Below, one piece after another: positions 31,296 through 45,570 of a stretch of DNA of 64,000 bases. This DNA comes from CAWIUB01 sp963839995 (GTDB taxonomy: Bacteria > Actinomycetota > Actinomycetes > Mycobacteriales > Jatrophihabitantaceae): positions 1 through 64,000 of the forward strand of contig CAWIXH010000006.1 in NCBI GenBank assembly GCA_963839995.1, given 5' to 3'. The notes beneath the pieces were generated by a model, which worked only from the letters and a program-made list of their open reading frames with translations, searched no databases and was not told the origin of the DNA. Each line of letters starts with the position of its first letter. Within the stretch, counting starts at the first letter, position 1. A program made the translations under genes and the position numbers.

Positions 31296-32891
31296 GTGCC
31301 GCAGACCCACCAGCTCCGGCTGCTGGCCGGCGCGGGTGCCGCGGCGGGATGCCTGATCGTAGTCGCGGCTGGGCGGGTCGGGCTCGCCAGGTCGACCACG
31401 CCGTTCACCAGCTGGCTAGGCCTGCTCGCGGGTAACCAGATCAACCCGCACCGATCCCCGGTACCCGGGTTGCTGCTCGCTCTGGGCGTCTGTGCCTTGG
31501 TGGTGGTGTGGCTGTTCACCCTGCGGGCGATGCGCGGCCCGCGCCATGGCGACTCGCAGTGGTGGACGTTGAGTTGGTGGTGGTCGCTGCCGTTCCTGCT
31601 CGGACCCCCGCTGCTCAGCTCGGACGTGTTCAGCTACGCCGCCCAGGGCATGCTCGTGGCGCACGGCCACGACCCCTACACCAGCGGGCCGGCCGCGCTC
31701 GGCTGGGGCCCGACGCTGGCCGCCGTCGACCCGTCCTGGCGCAGCGAGCCGAGCCCCTACGGGCCGCTCGCGACGCTCGTCGAGCATCTGAGCGTGGTGG
31801 TTGGCGGCGGAACCGCCCTTGGCGCGGTGATCGTGCTCCGGCTGTTCGCGGCCGCGAGTGTCGTCGCGATCGGCGTCCTCGCGGTGCGCCTGGCCGGAGC
31901 CGACCGCAGCGCAACCGCCCTGGGACTCACGGTCCTCAACCCGCTGATGTTGATGCACGTCATCGGCGGGGTTCACTTCGAGGGCCTGATGTGCGCGCTG
32001 CTGCTGGCCGCCATCTATGCGGCCAACCGCGGGCAGCTATACCTGGCGCTGATGCTCGGCTGTGGGGCGGGCGCGATCAAGGCGCCGGCGCTAGTCGTCG
32101 TGCTCGGCATCCTCTTCCTGACCCTCATGACGGCGAACGTCGGCCGTGGGCATGAGCTGCGCAATATGCTGCTGCGCTGCGCCGGGGTAGTTGGTGCCTG
32201 CTGGCTGGTATTCACGCTTCTCGTGCCGCACGGCTGGGGCTGGCTGCGCTCGCTCGGCACGCCAGCCCTCACCTCGACGCCGGCAGCGGTGTCGACCATG
32301 CTGTCGAGCCTGATGTCGGTCGTCGTCCCACCTCCTTCGGGCGCCGACGCCGCGTACGCCTGCCGGGTGACGGCGTTGTTCGCGGCGATCGTCATCGCCG
32401 GGTACCTGCTGTTCACCGCGCATCATCGCCCGCTCGCCAAGACGACGGGCCTGGCCCTGCTCGCAATCTCCTTACTCAATCCGGTGTTCTATCCGTGGTA
32501 CGCGCTGTGGGGCCTGGTCTGCCTCGCCCCGATCGTCTCCGGCCGGCCCCGTGATTGGCTGGTGGCGCTTTCGGCCCTATCCGTGACGGTGAACCTGCCG
32601 GGCCTGACGACGCCGCGGGCGGCGGCCATCGATATTGCCGTGGCCGTAGCCGTGGCCGTCCCGTTGCTGCGGCTCACCCGTGCAGACCTGCGCAGCACCC
32701 GGCGGCTGGTTGAGGCAGCCGTAGCCCGGCCAGTGCAGCTGCCAGCCGCCGCGATTCGGCCGGGGCAGCCTTCGGCCGCGGCTCGAGAGCCTGCGAGCAG
32801 TCAGCGCAGCGACGACTGGATCGCGAGCACTCCAACACCTGTTGCCAAGATCATGAACAGTAACACCGACGCCAAGACCACCGCGGTGTAG
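31296..32891 (+). CDS. mptB: MptB-type polyprenol-phosphomannose mannosyltransferase
   Basis: 531 residues from GTG 31296, the first legal start after an in-frame stop. A GT-C glycosyltransferase with about 12 helices. The family signature LLSSDVFSYAAQG (catalytic Asp in the first large loop) is followed by HGHDPYTSGP, SEPSPYGPL, IGGVHFEGLM and LLNPVFYPWY. MptB adds alpha-1,6-mannose to lipomannan precursors from polyprenyl-phosphomannose at the outer membrane face, so lipomannan-like glycolipids are likely. The last 60 residues are Ala/Pro-rich and disordered. Confidence 0.85.
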   Translation: MPQTHQLRLLAGAGAAAGCLIVVAAGRVGLARSTTPFTSWLGLLAGNQINPHRSPVPGLLLALGVCALVVVWLFTLRAMRGPRHGDSQWWTLSWWWSLPFLLGPPLLSSDVFSYAAQGMLVAHGHDPYTSGPAALGWGPTLAAVDPSWRSEPSPYGPLATLVEHLSVVVGGGTALGAVIVLRLFAAASVVAIGVLAVRLAGADRSATALGLTVLNPLMLMHVIGGVHFEGLMCALLLAAIYAANRGQLYLALMLGCGAGAIKAPALVVVLGILFLTLMTANVGRGHELRNMLLRCAGVVGACWLVFTLLVPHGWGWLRSLGTPALTSTPAAVSTMLSSLMSVVVPPPSGADAAYACRVTALFAAIVIAGYLLFTAHHRPLAKTTGLALLAISLLNPVFYPWYALWGLVCLAPIVSGRPRDWLVALSALSVTVNLPGLTTPRAAAIDIAVAVAVAVPLLRLTRADLRSTRRLVEAAVARPVQLPAAAIRPGQPSAAAREPASSQRSDDWIASTPTPVAKIMNSNTDAKTTAV

Positions 32892-33010
32892 AGCACGTCG
32901 CTCATCGGCTCGCGCGCTGAACGTGTTCTCGAGTCGGTGGCTTTCGCCGGCTTTGTGGCCGCTGTCGGCCTCGCTGGTCGCCCAACGCCCCCTGCCGTCG
33001 TGCTGACCAT
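32801..33010 (-). CDS. Small single-helix membrane protein, unknown
   Basis: 69 residues from ATG 33010, or 34 from ATG 32905 (MSDVLYTAVVLASVLLFMIL, then ATGVGVLAIQSSLR). One clear membrane helix. The 3' end overlaps antisense the last 90 bases of the mptB-type gene, so the reading is plausible but not certain. No family recognised. Confidence 0.4.
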   Translation of the reverse strand: MVSTTAGGVGRPARPTAATKPAKATDSRTRSAREPMSDVLYTAVVLASVLLFMILATGVGVLAIQSSLR

Positions 33011-33135
33011 GTCTTTGGTGTACTACCAGCACCAACCGTGAGCTACCCGAAGCCCGAGTTGAAACCGGACTGTGATCAATGAGTCGCGCTGGGTTAACCC
33101 GCGTGCATGTCCTGGACCCCGAAAGGAGCGCCATC

Positions 33136-33152
33136 GGGCGTTGATGACGCCC
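33136..33152 (-). terminator. Possible terminator after nrdJ
   Basis: GGGCGT-TGATG-ACGCCC, a 6-bp stem, 27 bases beyond the nrdJ stop. No T tract follows. Nothing else is supported in the gap 33011-33178. Confidence 0.35.
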
Positions 33153-33178
33153 CCTCGTCGAGGGTCGGGACTGGGCGA

Positions 33179-39606
<6,428 letters not shown>

Positions 39607-39610
<4 letters not shown>

Positions 39611-40092
39611 CGTGTGTTCTCCCTCTCCCTGGATGGCTGGTTCTTCCGGTGGTCGTTACGCAACTCGGTGATCGCCTTCTCGAAGTCGTCGATCGAGCTG
39701 AAGCTCTGGTAGACGCTCGCAAACCGCAGATAGGCGACCTCGTCGAGCTCGCGCAGCGGGCCGAGGATCGCGAGTCCCACCTCGTCACTCGGCACCTCGG
39801 CAACGCCGGCGGCGCGCACGCTGTCTTCGACGGTCTGCGCGAGTTGCGCCAGCGCGTCCTCGTCGACCGGCCGTCCCTGACAGGCCCGGCGCACCCCGCT
39901 GACCACTTTGCCGCGGCTGAATGGTTCGGTCACCCCACTGCGCTTGATGACCGCGAGGGTGGCCTCCTCGACCGTGGTGAACCGGCGCCCGCACTGCGGG
40001 CAGCGGCGACGGCGGCGGATTATCTGGCCTTCGTCTTGCTCGCGGGAGTCGACGACGCGCGAGTCGGGATGCCGGCAGTACGGGCAGCGCAT
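39607..40092 (-). CDS. nrdR: Transcriptional repressor NrdR
   Basis: 161 residues from ATG 40092. Zinc ribbon C3, C6, C31 and C34 (MRCPYCRH ... RRCPQCGRRF) followed by the ATP-cone (VIKRSGVTEPFSRGKVVSGV). It senses ATP/dATP and represses ribonucleotide reductase genes. Overlaps nrdJ by ATGA, so it controls its own operon. Normal length. Confidence 0.95.
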
Positions 40093-40191
40093 CGGCTTCG
40101 CCCCCTTTTCGCGAGTGTCACGGTGCCTCTGGTCGAGGTGCCAATCAGGGTCCGCCGGCTGGGGACGGTCCTGTGGGTATCTCTGCCGCTC

Positions 40192-40251
40192 TGTGGACCG
40201 CCAATCCCAATCTGTGGACAACTTACACCAGTGTAACTACTAGATGTAGGG
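40192..40251 (-). promoter_or_regulatory. nrdRJ control region: NrdR-box-like sites and two DnaA boxes
   Basis: CTACTAGATGTAG (40237-40249) is a CTAC/GTAG palindrome resembling an NrdR box. A weaker match around AATCCCAATCTGTGG (40204-40218) is centred about three helical turns away, the usual paired arrangement. Two minus-strand DnaA-box motifs occur: exact TTGTCCACA at 40213-40221 and CGGTCCACA at 40192-40200, 21 bp apart. They overlap the second NrdR half. The assignment of each motif is by eye. Confidence 0.45.
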
Positions 40252-40325
40252 GTTGACGGTAGAACGACGTCCGACTTTGCGCAAGACATGTTTCGGGCGT
40301 GTCGCCGAGCTGACGACCCCATCAG

Positions 40326-40862
40326 TCAACCGGTCCGCAGTAGCTGACCGGGGACAAGCACCGGCGACCGGAGCTGGTTGATCCGCTCGAGGTCAGCAAC
40401 GACCTGCCGGGGATCGCGCTCGGGGGCGACGGCCGCGGCGATCGACCAGAGCGTGTCTCCGGTGCGCACCGTGATCGACTCCGGACGCCCGCCAAGCGCG
40501 CTCGCGGCCGGGGCCGAAAGGTGGGCGATCCATAGCAGCGCGGCCGTCAGCAGCGCGGTGAGTCCCGCGAGGGCGCCGATGCCCCGGCGGGTTAGCCGCA
40601 ATGGCGCTGGTTCAGCGGCGTCGGGAGCCGCGTCCAGAGCGCCCGCGATGGCACGCAGGTCAGGCCGCGCCGATCCCTGGTCGGATAGGCGCGACGCCAC
40701 CGGCCAGATGGCTGGCGGCATCGCCGCTCCCTCCGGTCGCGGTCGGAACGCCAGGACTGTTGCGCCCTGCTGCGCGACCGGACGCACAGGAGCACCGCCC
40801 CGGTGGACCGGAGGAATCACCATGGCGGGAGAGAATTCGGTGGCTGCGAATACCTGGGACAT
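40326..40862 (-). CDS. LysM-domain membrane protein (ChiZ-like position)
   Basis: 178 residues from ATG 40862. Disordered N-terminus, one membrane helix (RRGIGALAGLTALLTAALLWIA), then a C-terminal LysM domain (ITVRTGDTLWSIAAAVAPER ... LVPGQLL) that would bind peptidoglycan outside the membrane. Divergent from lexA, exactly as the SOS-induced cell-division inhibitor Rv2719c/ChiZ is in M. tuberculosis; a damage-induced block of division is inferred from position and promoter motifs, not sequence identity. Confidence 0.8.
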   Translation of the reverse strand: MSQVFAATEFSPAMVIPPVHRGGAPVRPVAQQGATVLAFRPRPEGAAMPPAIWPVASRLSDQGSARPDLRAIAGALDAAPDAAEPAPLRLTRRGIGALAGLTALLTAALLWIAHLSAPAASALGGRPESITVRTGDTLWSIAAAVAPERDPRQVVADLERINQLRSPVLVPGQLLRTG

Positions 40863-40923
40863 CTCGACCTACCTCACGGACACTCGCGGAACGGACGACG
40901 GGACGACGCGGGCGATCTGCTAG

Positions 40924-40939
40924 TCGAACACTTGTACTA
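40924..40939. promoter_or_regulatory. Weak SOS-box-like site before the LysM gene
   Basis: TCGAAC-ACTT-GTACTA: a perfect left half of the actinobacterial LexA box TCGAAC-N4-GTTCGA and a 3/6 right half, 62 bases from the LysM start. A further TCGAAC half lies at about 40940-40945. Confidence 0.35.
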
Positions 40940-40958
40940 TCGAACGCCTGTGCGATCA

Positions 40959-40981
40959 CGTGTACCACCAGCCACCGACAA
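40959..40981 (-). promoter_or_regulatory. PafBC (RecA-NDp) promoter for the LysM gene
   Basis: On the minus strand TTGTCGGTG (40973-40981), 8 bases, TACACG (40959-40964). The RecA-independent damage promoter consensus is TTGTCRGTG-N8-TANNNT; only the last base of the -10 differs. It points to the LysM gene, starting about 90 bases before its ATG. Confidence 0.55.
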
Positions 40982-41007
40982 AAGCCATCCCTTCCCCGGC
41001 GTGTCGT

Positions 41008-41023
41008 TCGAACAGATGTTTGA
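41008..41023. promoter_or_regulatory. LexA (SOS) box upstream of lexA
   Basis: TCGAAC-AGAT-GTTTGA, 11 of 12 fixed positions of TCGAAC-N4-GTTCGA, 100 bases before lexA. It implies autorepression of lexA and possibly control of the divergent LysM gene. Confidence 0.8.
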
Positions 41024-41122
41024 GATTGTGCGCAGATCGGATTATCGTTCGAGTTAGCGGGTCTGCCGGCGGCCCATAGCCAATCGGCCGGGCGGCCCAA
41101 CGACGAGAACAGGAGATGCCCC

Positions 41123-41902
41123 GTGCCTCGAAAGCCGCAGACGACGGTCTCGCGCGGTAAGGCCTCATCCACTGCCCGCCGGACCGGCGCCGACAGGAAG
41201 CCGCGATCCCCCGGCGCCGCCGTCACGCCATTGCCCATCGGAACCCGCGGCGACGGGCTCACGGCCCGTCAGCGCGTCATCCTCGATGTCATCCGCGACG
41301 CGGTCGAGCGGCGCGGCTATCCCCCGAGCATCCGGGAGATCTGTGAGGCGGCAGGCCTGTCCTCGACCTCCAGCGTGGCGCATCAGCTCGCGGCTCTGGA
41401 GGCCAAGGGCTACTTGCGCCGCGACGCCGGGCGGCCCCGGGCGGTAACGGTGCAGGCGTCCCACGCGCAGCCAGTCACGAGCCGAACGGGGCGCCGCAAG
41501 ACCCCGGCTGCGCCCGAGCACGCGTCGGCACCGGTGTACGTTCCGATGGTCGGCCGGATAGCCGCCGGCGGGCCGATCCTCGCGGAGGAAATGGTCGAGG
41601 ACGTCCTCCCGCTGCCCCGCACACTCGTCGGTGAGGGGACACTGTTCATGCTGCGCGTCGCGGGCGACTCGATGATCGACGCGGCTATCTCGGACGGCGA
41701 CTGGGTGGTGGTCCGCCAGCAGCCGGATGCGCAGAGCGGCGACATCGTGGCCGCGATGATCGACGGCGAGGCGACCGTGAAGACGTGGCGCCGCCGCGAC
41801 GGTCATGTCTGGCTGCTACCCCACAACGCCGCTTACTCGCCGATCCCCGGCGACGACGCAACCGTCCTTGGCCGGGTGGTCGCGGTCCTGCGGAAAGTCT
41901 GA
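41123..41902 (+). CDS. lexA: SOS repressor LexA
   Basis: 259 residues from ATG 41123. N-terminal winged helix (LTARQRVILDVIRDAVERRG) with recognition helix SSTSSVAHQLAALEAKG; C-terminal S24 peptidase domain with cleavage site A148-G149 (RIAAGGP), nucleophile S183 (GDSMID) and base K220 (ATVKTW). Self-cleaves on RecA filaments and derepresses DNA-repair genes. The basic 40-residue N-terminal extension is typical of actinobacterial LexA. Confidence 0.95.
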   Translation: MPRKPQTTVSRGKASSTARRTGADRKPRSPGAAVTPLPIGTRGDGLTARQRVILDVIRDAVERRGYPPSIREICEAAGLSSTSSVAHQLAALEAKGYLRRDAGRPRAVTVQASHAQPVTSRTGRRKTPAAPEHASAPVYVPMVGRIAAGGPILAEEMVEDVLPLPRTLVGEGTLFMLRVAGDSMIDAAISDGDWVVVRQQPDAQSGDIVAAMIDGEATVKTWRRRDGHVWLLPHNAAYSPIPGDDATVLGRVVAVLRKV

Positions 41903-41903
41903 G

Positions 41904-42188
41904 TCAGCCGGCGGCCGGGGGCTGCTGGTCGGGCTTCGGGGTCCGCGCCGTCACGGACTGCGACTCACTTGCCGTTGGGGGCGGCGCTACGGCGGTCTGC
42001 TCGGACTGGGCGCCCTTCGGCCCGTCGCGCGTCGCGTCGTCGTCACCCATCCCCTTCATCTCGGTCTTGAAGATGCGCAGTGAGCGACCCACCGAGCGCG
42101 CCATGTCCGGCAGCTGCTTCCAGCCGAAGAACAGCACGGCGACCACGATCAGCAAGGGGATCAGGTGCCCAGGAGCGAACAGGTCCAC
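41904..42188 (-). CDS. tatA: Twin-arginine translocase subunit TatA
   Basis: 94 residues from GTG 42188 after AGGGAG. One N-terminal helix (HLIPLLIVVAVLFFGWKQLPD) with the TatA FG motif, an amphipathic helix (ARSVGRSLRIFKTEMKGM) and a disordered Pro/Gln tail. It forms the pore for folded, cofactor-loaded proteins. tatC/tatB are not adjacent. Convergent with lexA. Confidence 0.88.
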   Translation of the reverse strand: MDLFAPGHLIPLLIVVAVLFFGWKQLPDMARSVGRSLRIFKTEMKGMGDDDATRDGPKGAQSEQTAVAPPPTASESQSVTARTPKPDQQPPAAG

Positions 42189-42224
42189 GGCGAGCTCCCT
42201 TCGGCTTCAGCTGCGCGGATACTG

Positions 42225-43640
42225 CTAGGAGCCTACGCCAAGAGCCGAGTCGTAGGGGGCGAGCGCCGCGGCGAGCTCGTCGTTCACCCGAGCATTGACC
42301 AGGGTGCCGTCGCCGGTGTGCTCGGCCGAGAGCACCTCGCCGTCTCCATGGATGCGCGCAACCAGGTCGCCCCGGGTGTAGGGCAGGAGAACGGTCAGCT
42401 CGACGTGTGGGCTGGGCAACTGTTCCTCGAGCACCGCCTGCAGCTTGTCGATCCCGTCGCCGGTCGTGGCCGAGACGAACAGGGCCTCCGGGGCCAGCCG
42501 CCGCAACCGAAGCAGCATGTCCGGGTCCGCGGTATCGATCTTGTTGAACACCAGCTGCTCCGGCACGTCCAGCGCTCCGATGTCGGCGAAGACCTCCCGC
42601 ACCGCGCGGATCTGCGCTTCAGGATCGGCGTCGGAGGCATCGACCACGTGCAGGATCAGGTCGGCGTCGGCTACTTCCTCGAGCGTCGAGCGGAACGCCT
42701 CGACGAGCTGGGTTGGCAGGTACCGGACGAAGCCGACCGTGTCGGCGAGCGTGTACGGACGTCCGTCAGACGCCTGGCAGCGGCGCACGGTGGGGTCCAG
42801 CGTGGCGAACAGCGCGTTGTCGACCAGGACACCGGCGTCGGTGAGCCGATTGAGCAACGAAGACTTGCCGGCGTTCGTGTAGCCGGCGATCACCACACTC
42901 GGCACCTGGCGGTCGACCCGCTGCGCGCGCTTGACGTCTCGGGCTGTCTTCATGTGCGCGATCTGCTTGCGCAGCTTCGCCATCCGCGACTTGATCCTGC
43001 GCCGGTCGATCTCGATCTTGGTCTCGCCCGGGCCCCGGCCGCCGATACCTGCGCCGCCGGCGGCCCGGCCGCCTACCTGACGGGACAGCGACTCGCCCCA
43101 ACCGCGCAGGCGTGGCAGCAGATACTGCATCTGGGCGAGCTCCACCTGCGCCTTGCCCTCCTTGGAGCGGGCGTGCTGGGCGAAGATGTCCAGGATCAGC
43201 GCGGTGCGGTCGACGACCTTGACCTTGACCACGTCCTCCAGCTGGCGCAACTGGCCGGGCGTCAGCTCGCCGTCGCAGATCACCGTGTCAGCCCCGGCGC
43301 CGTTCACGATATCGCGCAGCTGCTTGGCCTTGCCGGATCCGATATAGGTCGCTGGATCGGGCTTGCCACGCCGTTGGATGAGGCCGTCCAGCACCTGCGA
43401 ACCGGCCGTTTCAGCGAGCCGGGCCAGCTCGATGAGCGAGTTCTCGGCCTCGTCCAGGGAGCCCGCCGTCCAGACACCGACGAGCACCACACGCTCGAGG
43501 CGCAATTGGCGGTATTCAACCTCGCTGATATCGGCGAGCTCGGTCGACAGGCCCGCCACGCGGCGCAGCGCCTGGCGCTCTTCGAGTTCGTAGCCGCCCT
43601 GGTCGTCAAATGATTCGGTCATCGGTGTCCATCGTGACAT
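42225..43640 (-). CDS. hflX: Ribosome-associated GTPase HflX
   Basis: 471 residues from ATG 43640; ATG 43622 is an alternative. N-terminal HflX domain with RGKPDPATYIGSGKA, a coiled glycine-rich linker (GRGPGETKIEIDRRRI), then the G domain: G1 AGYTNAGKSSL, G3 DTVGF and G4 NKID. HflX splits stalled 70S ribosomes under stress. It is the third gene of miaA-dapF-hflX, 24 bases after dapF. Confidence 0.95.
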   Translation of the reverse strand: MSRWTPMTESFDDQGGYELEERQALRRVAGLSTELADISEVEYRQLRLERVVLVGVWTAGSLDEAENSLIELARLAETAGSQVLDGLIQRRGKPDPATYIGSGKAKQLRDIVNGAGADTVICDGELTPGQLRQLEDVVKVKVVDRTALILDIFAQHARSKEGKAQVELAQMQYLLPRLRGWGESLSRQVGGRAAGGAGIGGRGPGETKIEIDRRRIKSRMAKLRKQIAHMKTARDVKRAQRVDRQVPSVVIAGYTNAGKSSLLNRLTDAGVLVDNALFATLDPTVRRCQASDGRPYTLADTVGFVRYLPTQLVEAFRSTLEEVADADLILHVVDASDADPEAQIRAVREVFADIGALDVPEQLVFNKIDTADPDMLLRLRRLAPEALFVSATTGDGIDKLQAVLEEQLPSPHVELTVLLPYTRGDLVARIHGDGEVLSAEHTGDGTLVNARVNDELAAALAPYDSALGVGS

Positions 43641-43664
43641 GGTGTGCCGAGGAGGGCGAGGCGA

Positions 43665-44507
43665 TTACCCTCCGGCCGCAGCCAGCCAGGCCGGGTCCAG
43701 CTCGATATCACCGACCAGCACGGCCGGGCCGGTCAGGGACATCGTGCCGTCCCGAAGTCGCTCGACCTGCGTAGTACCACCGGGCACGTCGACCCGCCAA
43801 CCGCTGCCGGAGGTCGCGCCCGCAGCGGCCACCGCGGCGCAGATCCCCGTTCCGCACGATCGTGTCTCGCCGACGCCCCGCTCGTGCACCCGCATGACCA
43901 GATGCCGCTCACCGGCCAGTACTACGAACTCGACGTTCTGCCCTTCAGGAAAGGGCGGATCGACGTGCGGCGGGCTCGCGAGGTCGAGCGTGCCCAGTGT
44001 CTGCCCATCGGCAAGCGTGACCACCACGTGCGGATTGGGCACCCGGACGGCGACGCCGGGCGTGTCGACAATCTGCGGGGAGAGGCTTACCCGTGGGTGA
44101 ACGTCCAGGATCGTGGCAGCGCCCATCTCGACCCTGATCTGGCCCTCGCGGGTCAATTCCGCTGTCCGCACCCCGCCGCGGGTCGCGACCGCCGTCCTCT
44201 CGCCGACGAGGCCTTCTCGCCGCAGGTACCTGACGAGGACGCGCACCCCGTTTCCGCACATTTCGGCGACGGATCCGTCGGCATTGCGGTAGTCCATGAA
44301 GAACGGGGCATCCGGTGCGAACTCCTTGGCGTCCGGGTCGTTCTCGCTGCGGACGACGCGCAGTACGCCATCCGCGCCGACGCCGGCGTGCCGATCGCAC
44401 AGCGCACGGACCAGAGCAGGCGACAGATCAATGCGGCCGTCCAGATCGGGCAGCACGACGAAGTCGTTCCCCGTGCCGTGGCCCTTCACCACCCGCACAC
44501 CGCTCAC
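43665..44507 (-). CDS. dapF: Diaminopimelate epimerase
   Basis: 280 residues from GTG 44507, overlapping the miaA stop (GTGA). The two catalytic cysteines are C84 (EMCGNG) and C218 (RSCGTG), the acid/base pair that interconverts LL- and meso-diaminopimelate for lysine and peptidoglycan. Full length. Confidence 0.96.
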   Translation of the reverse strand: MSGVRVVKGHGTGNDFVVLPDLDGRIDLSPALVRALCDRHAGVGADGVLRVVRSENDPDAKEFAPDAPFFMDYRNADGSVAEMCGNGVRVLVRYLRREGLVGERTAVATRGGVRTAELTREGQIRVEMGAATILDVHPRVSLSPQIVDTPGVAVRVPNPHVVVTLADGQTLGTLDLASPPHVDPPFPEGQNVEFVVLAGERHLVMRVHERGVGETRSCGTGICAAVAAAGATSGSGWRVDVPGGTTQVERLRDGTMSLTGPAVLVGDIELDPAWLAAAGG

Positions 44508-45424
44508 CTGCTCAGGGTATGCAGGGTATGCGTGGCGTCGTCGAGAAGGTTCGGCGACGTGGCGTCGAACCAGCGCACCCGCGGGTCTCGGCGGAACCAG
44601 GACCGCTGCCGGCGCACGAACCGGCAGGTGGCCCGGATGGTGATCGCGACGGCCTCGCTCAGGTCGCCGACCACGATGCCGTCGTCGCCCAGGCAGCCGA
44701 GCAGCTGCGCGTAGCCCAGGGCTTTGCCCGCCGTCGGGCTCGTCCGCAGGCCCGTCGGCAGCAGCCGCCGGACCTCGTCGAGCAGGCCGCGGTCCATCAT
44801 CCCGTGCACCCGTGCGGCTACCCGGTCGTCCACGTCGTCACGATCCAGGCCGAGCTGCACGCAGTCGTACACCGACTCGAACGCGGGCATGGTGGCCGCG
44901 AACGGCCGACCGGTCAGCTCGATCACCTCGAGCGCCCGGACGATACGCCGGCCGTTGGTCGGCAGGATCGACTTGGCCGCCTCAGGGTCGACGCTGCGCA
45001 GCCGGGAGTGCAGCGCGGGGGCGCCGATATGGGCCAGCTCGGCATCGAGGCGGCGGCGGATCGGCGGCGACTCACCGGGAAACTCCAGCCGGTCCAATGC
45101 GCCGCGCAGGTACAGGCCGGACCCGCCGACCAGAATCGGCAGCTTGCCCTGGCCGTGGATCGCCGCGATCGAAGCCCGGGCCAGCTGCTGGTACTCGGCA
45201 ACGGCTGCGGACTTGTCGATCGGCCAGATGTCGAGCAGGTGATGCGGGATGCCGCCGCGCTGCCCCGGCGTCAGCTTCGCCGTGCCGATGTCCATTCCGG
45301 CGTAGAGCTGCATCGAGTCGGCGTTGACGATCTCGGCGTCCAGTCGCTGGGCTAGCGCCACGGCCAGGTCGGACTTGCCGGTCGCGGTTGGTCCGACGAG
45401 GGCGATGACCCGACGGTCAGTCAC
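44504..45424 (-). CDS. miaA: tRNA dimethylallyltransferase
   Basis: 306 residues from GTG 45424. Walker A-like GPTATGKSDLAV (11-22), the DSMQLYAGMDIGTAK prenyl-acceptor motif and GGSGLYLRG. It adds dimethylallyl to A37 of tRNAs reading UNN codons; MiaB, encoded 1.3 kb away, then methylthiolates the same base. First gene of miaA-dapF-hflX. Confidence 0.95.
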   Translation of the reverse strand: MTDRRVIALVGPTATGKSDLAVALAQRLDAEIVNADSMQLYAGMDIGTAKLTPGQRGGIPHHLLDIWPIDKSAAVAEYQQLARASIAAIHGQGKLPILVGGSGLYLRGALDRLEFPGESPPIRRRLDAELAHIGAPALHSRLRSVDPEAAKSILPTNGRRIVRALEVIELTGRPFAATMPAFESVYDCVQLGLDRDDVDDRVAARVHGMMDRGLLDEVRRLLPTGLRTSPTAGKALGYAQLLGCLGDDGIVVGDLSEAVAITIRATCRFVRRQRSWFRRDPRVRWFDATSPNLLDDATHTLHTLSR

Positions 45425-45570
45425 GGCGGGCCCTGGCGGGACACGACACCGACCACGGGGGAGGTAGCCAGAGCCTCGTGCCGACGATCACGGAAGCCAC
45501 GCTAATGCGGCTAACGGTCCTGCTACGACTGCCCCCCCCCGCGCCGGCGAATCGTGTCTAATGCAGAGTC

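Noticed and set aside
39611..40325. Possible cobalamin riboswitch before nrdJ
   Set aside because: nrdJ is preceded directly by nrdR with an ATGA overlap, and the upstream gap shows no B12-box; NrdR-type control is the better explanation.
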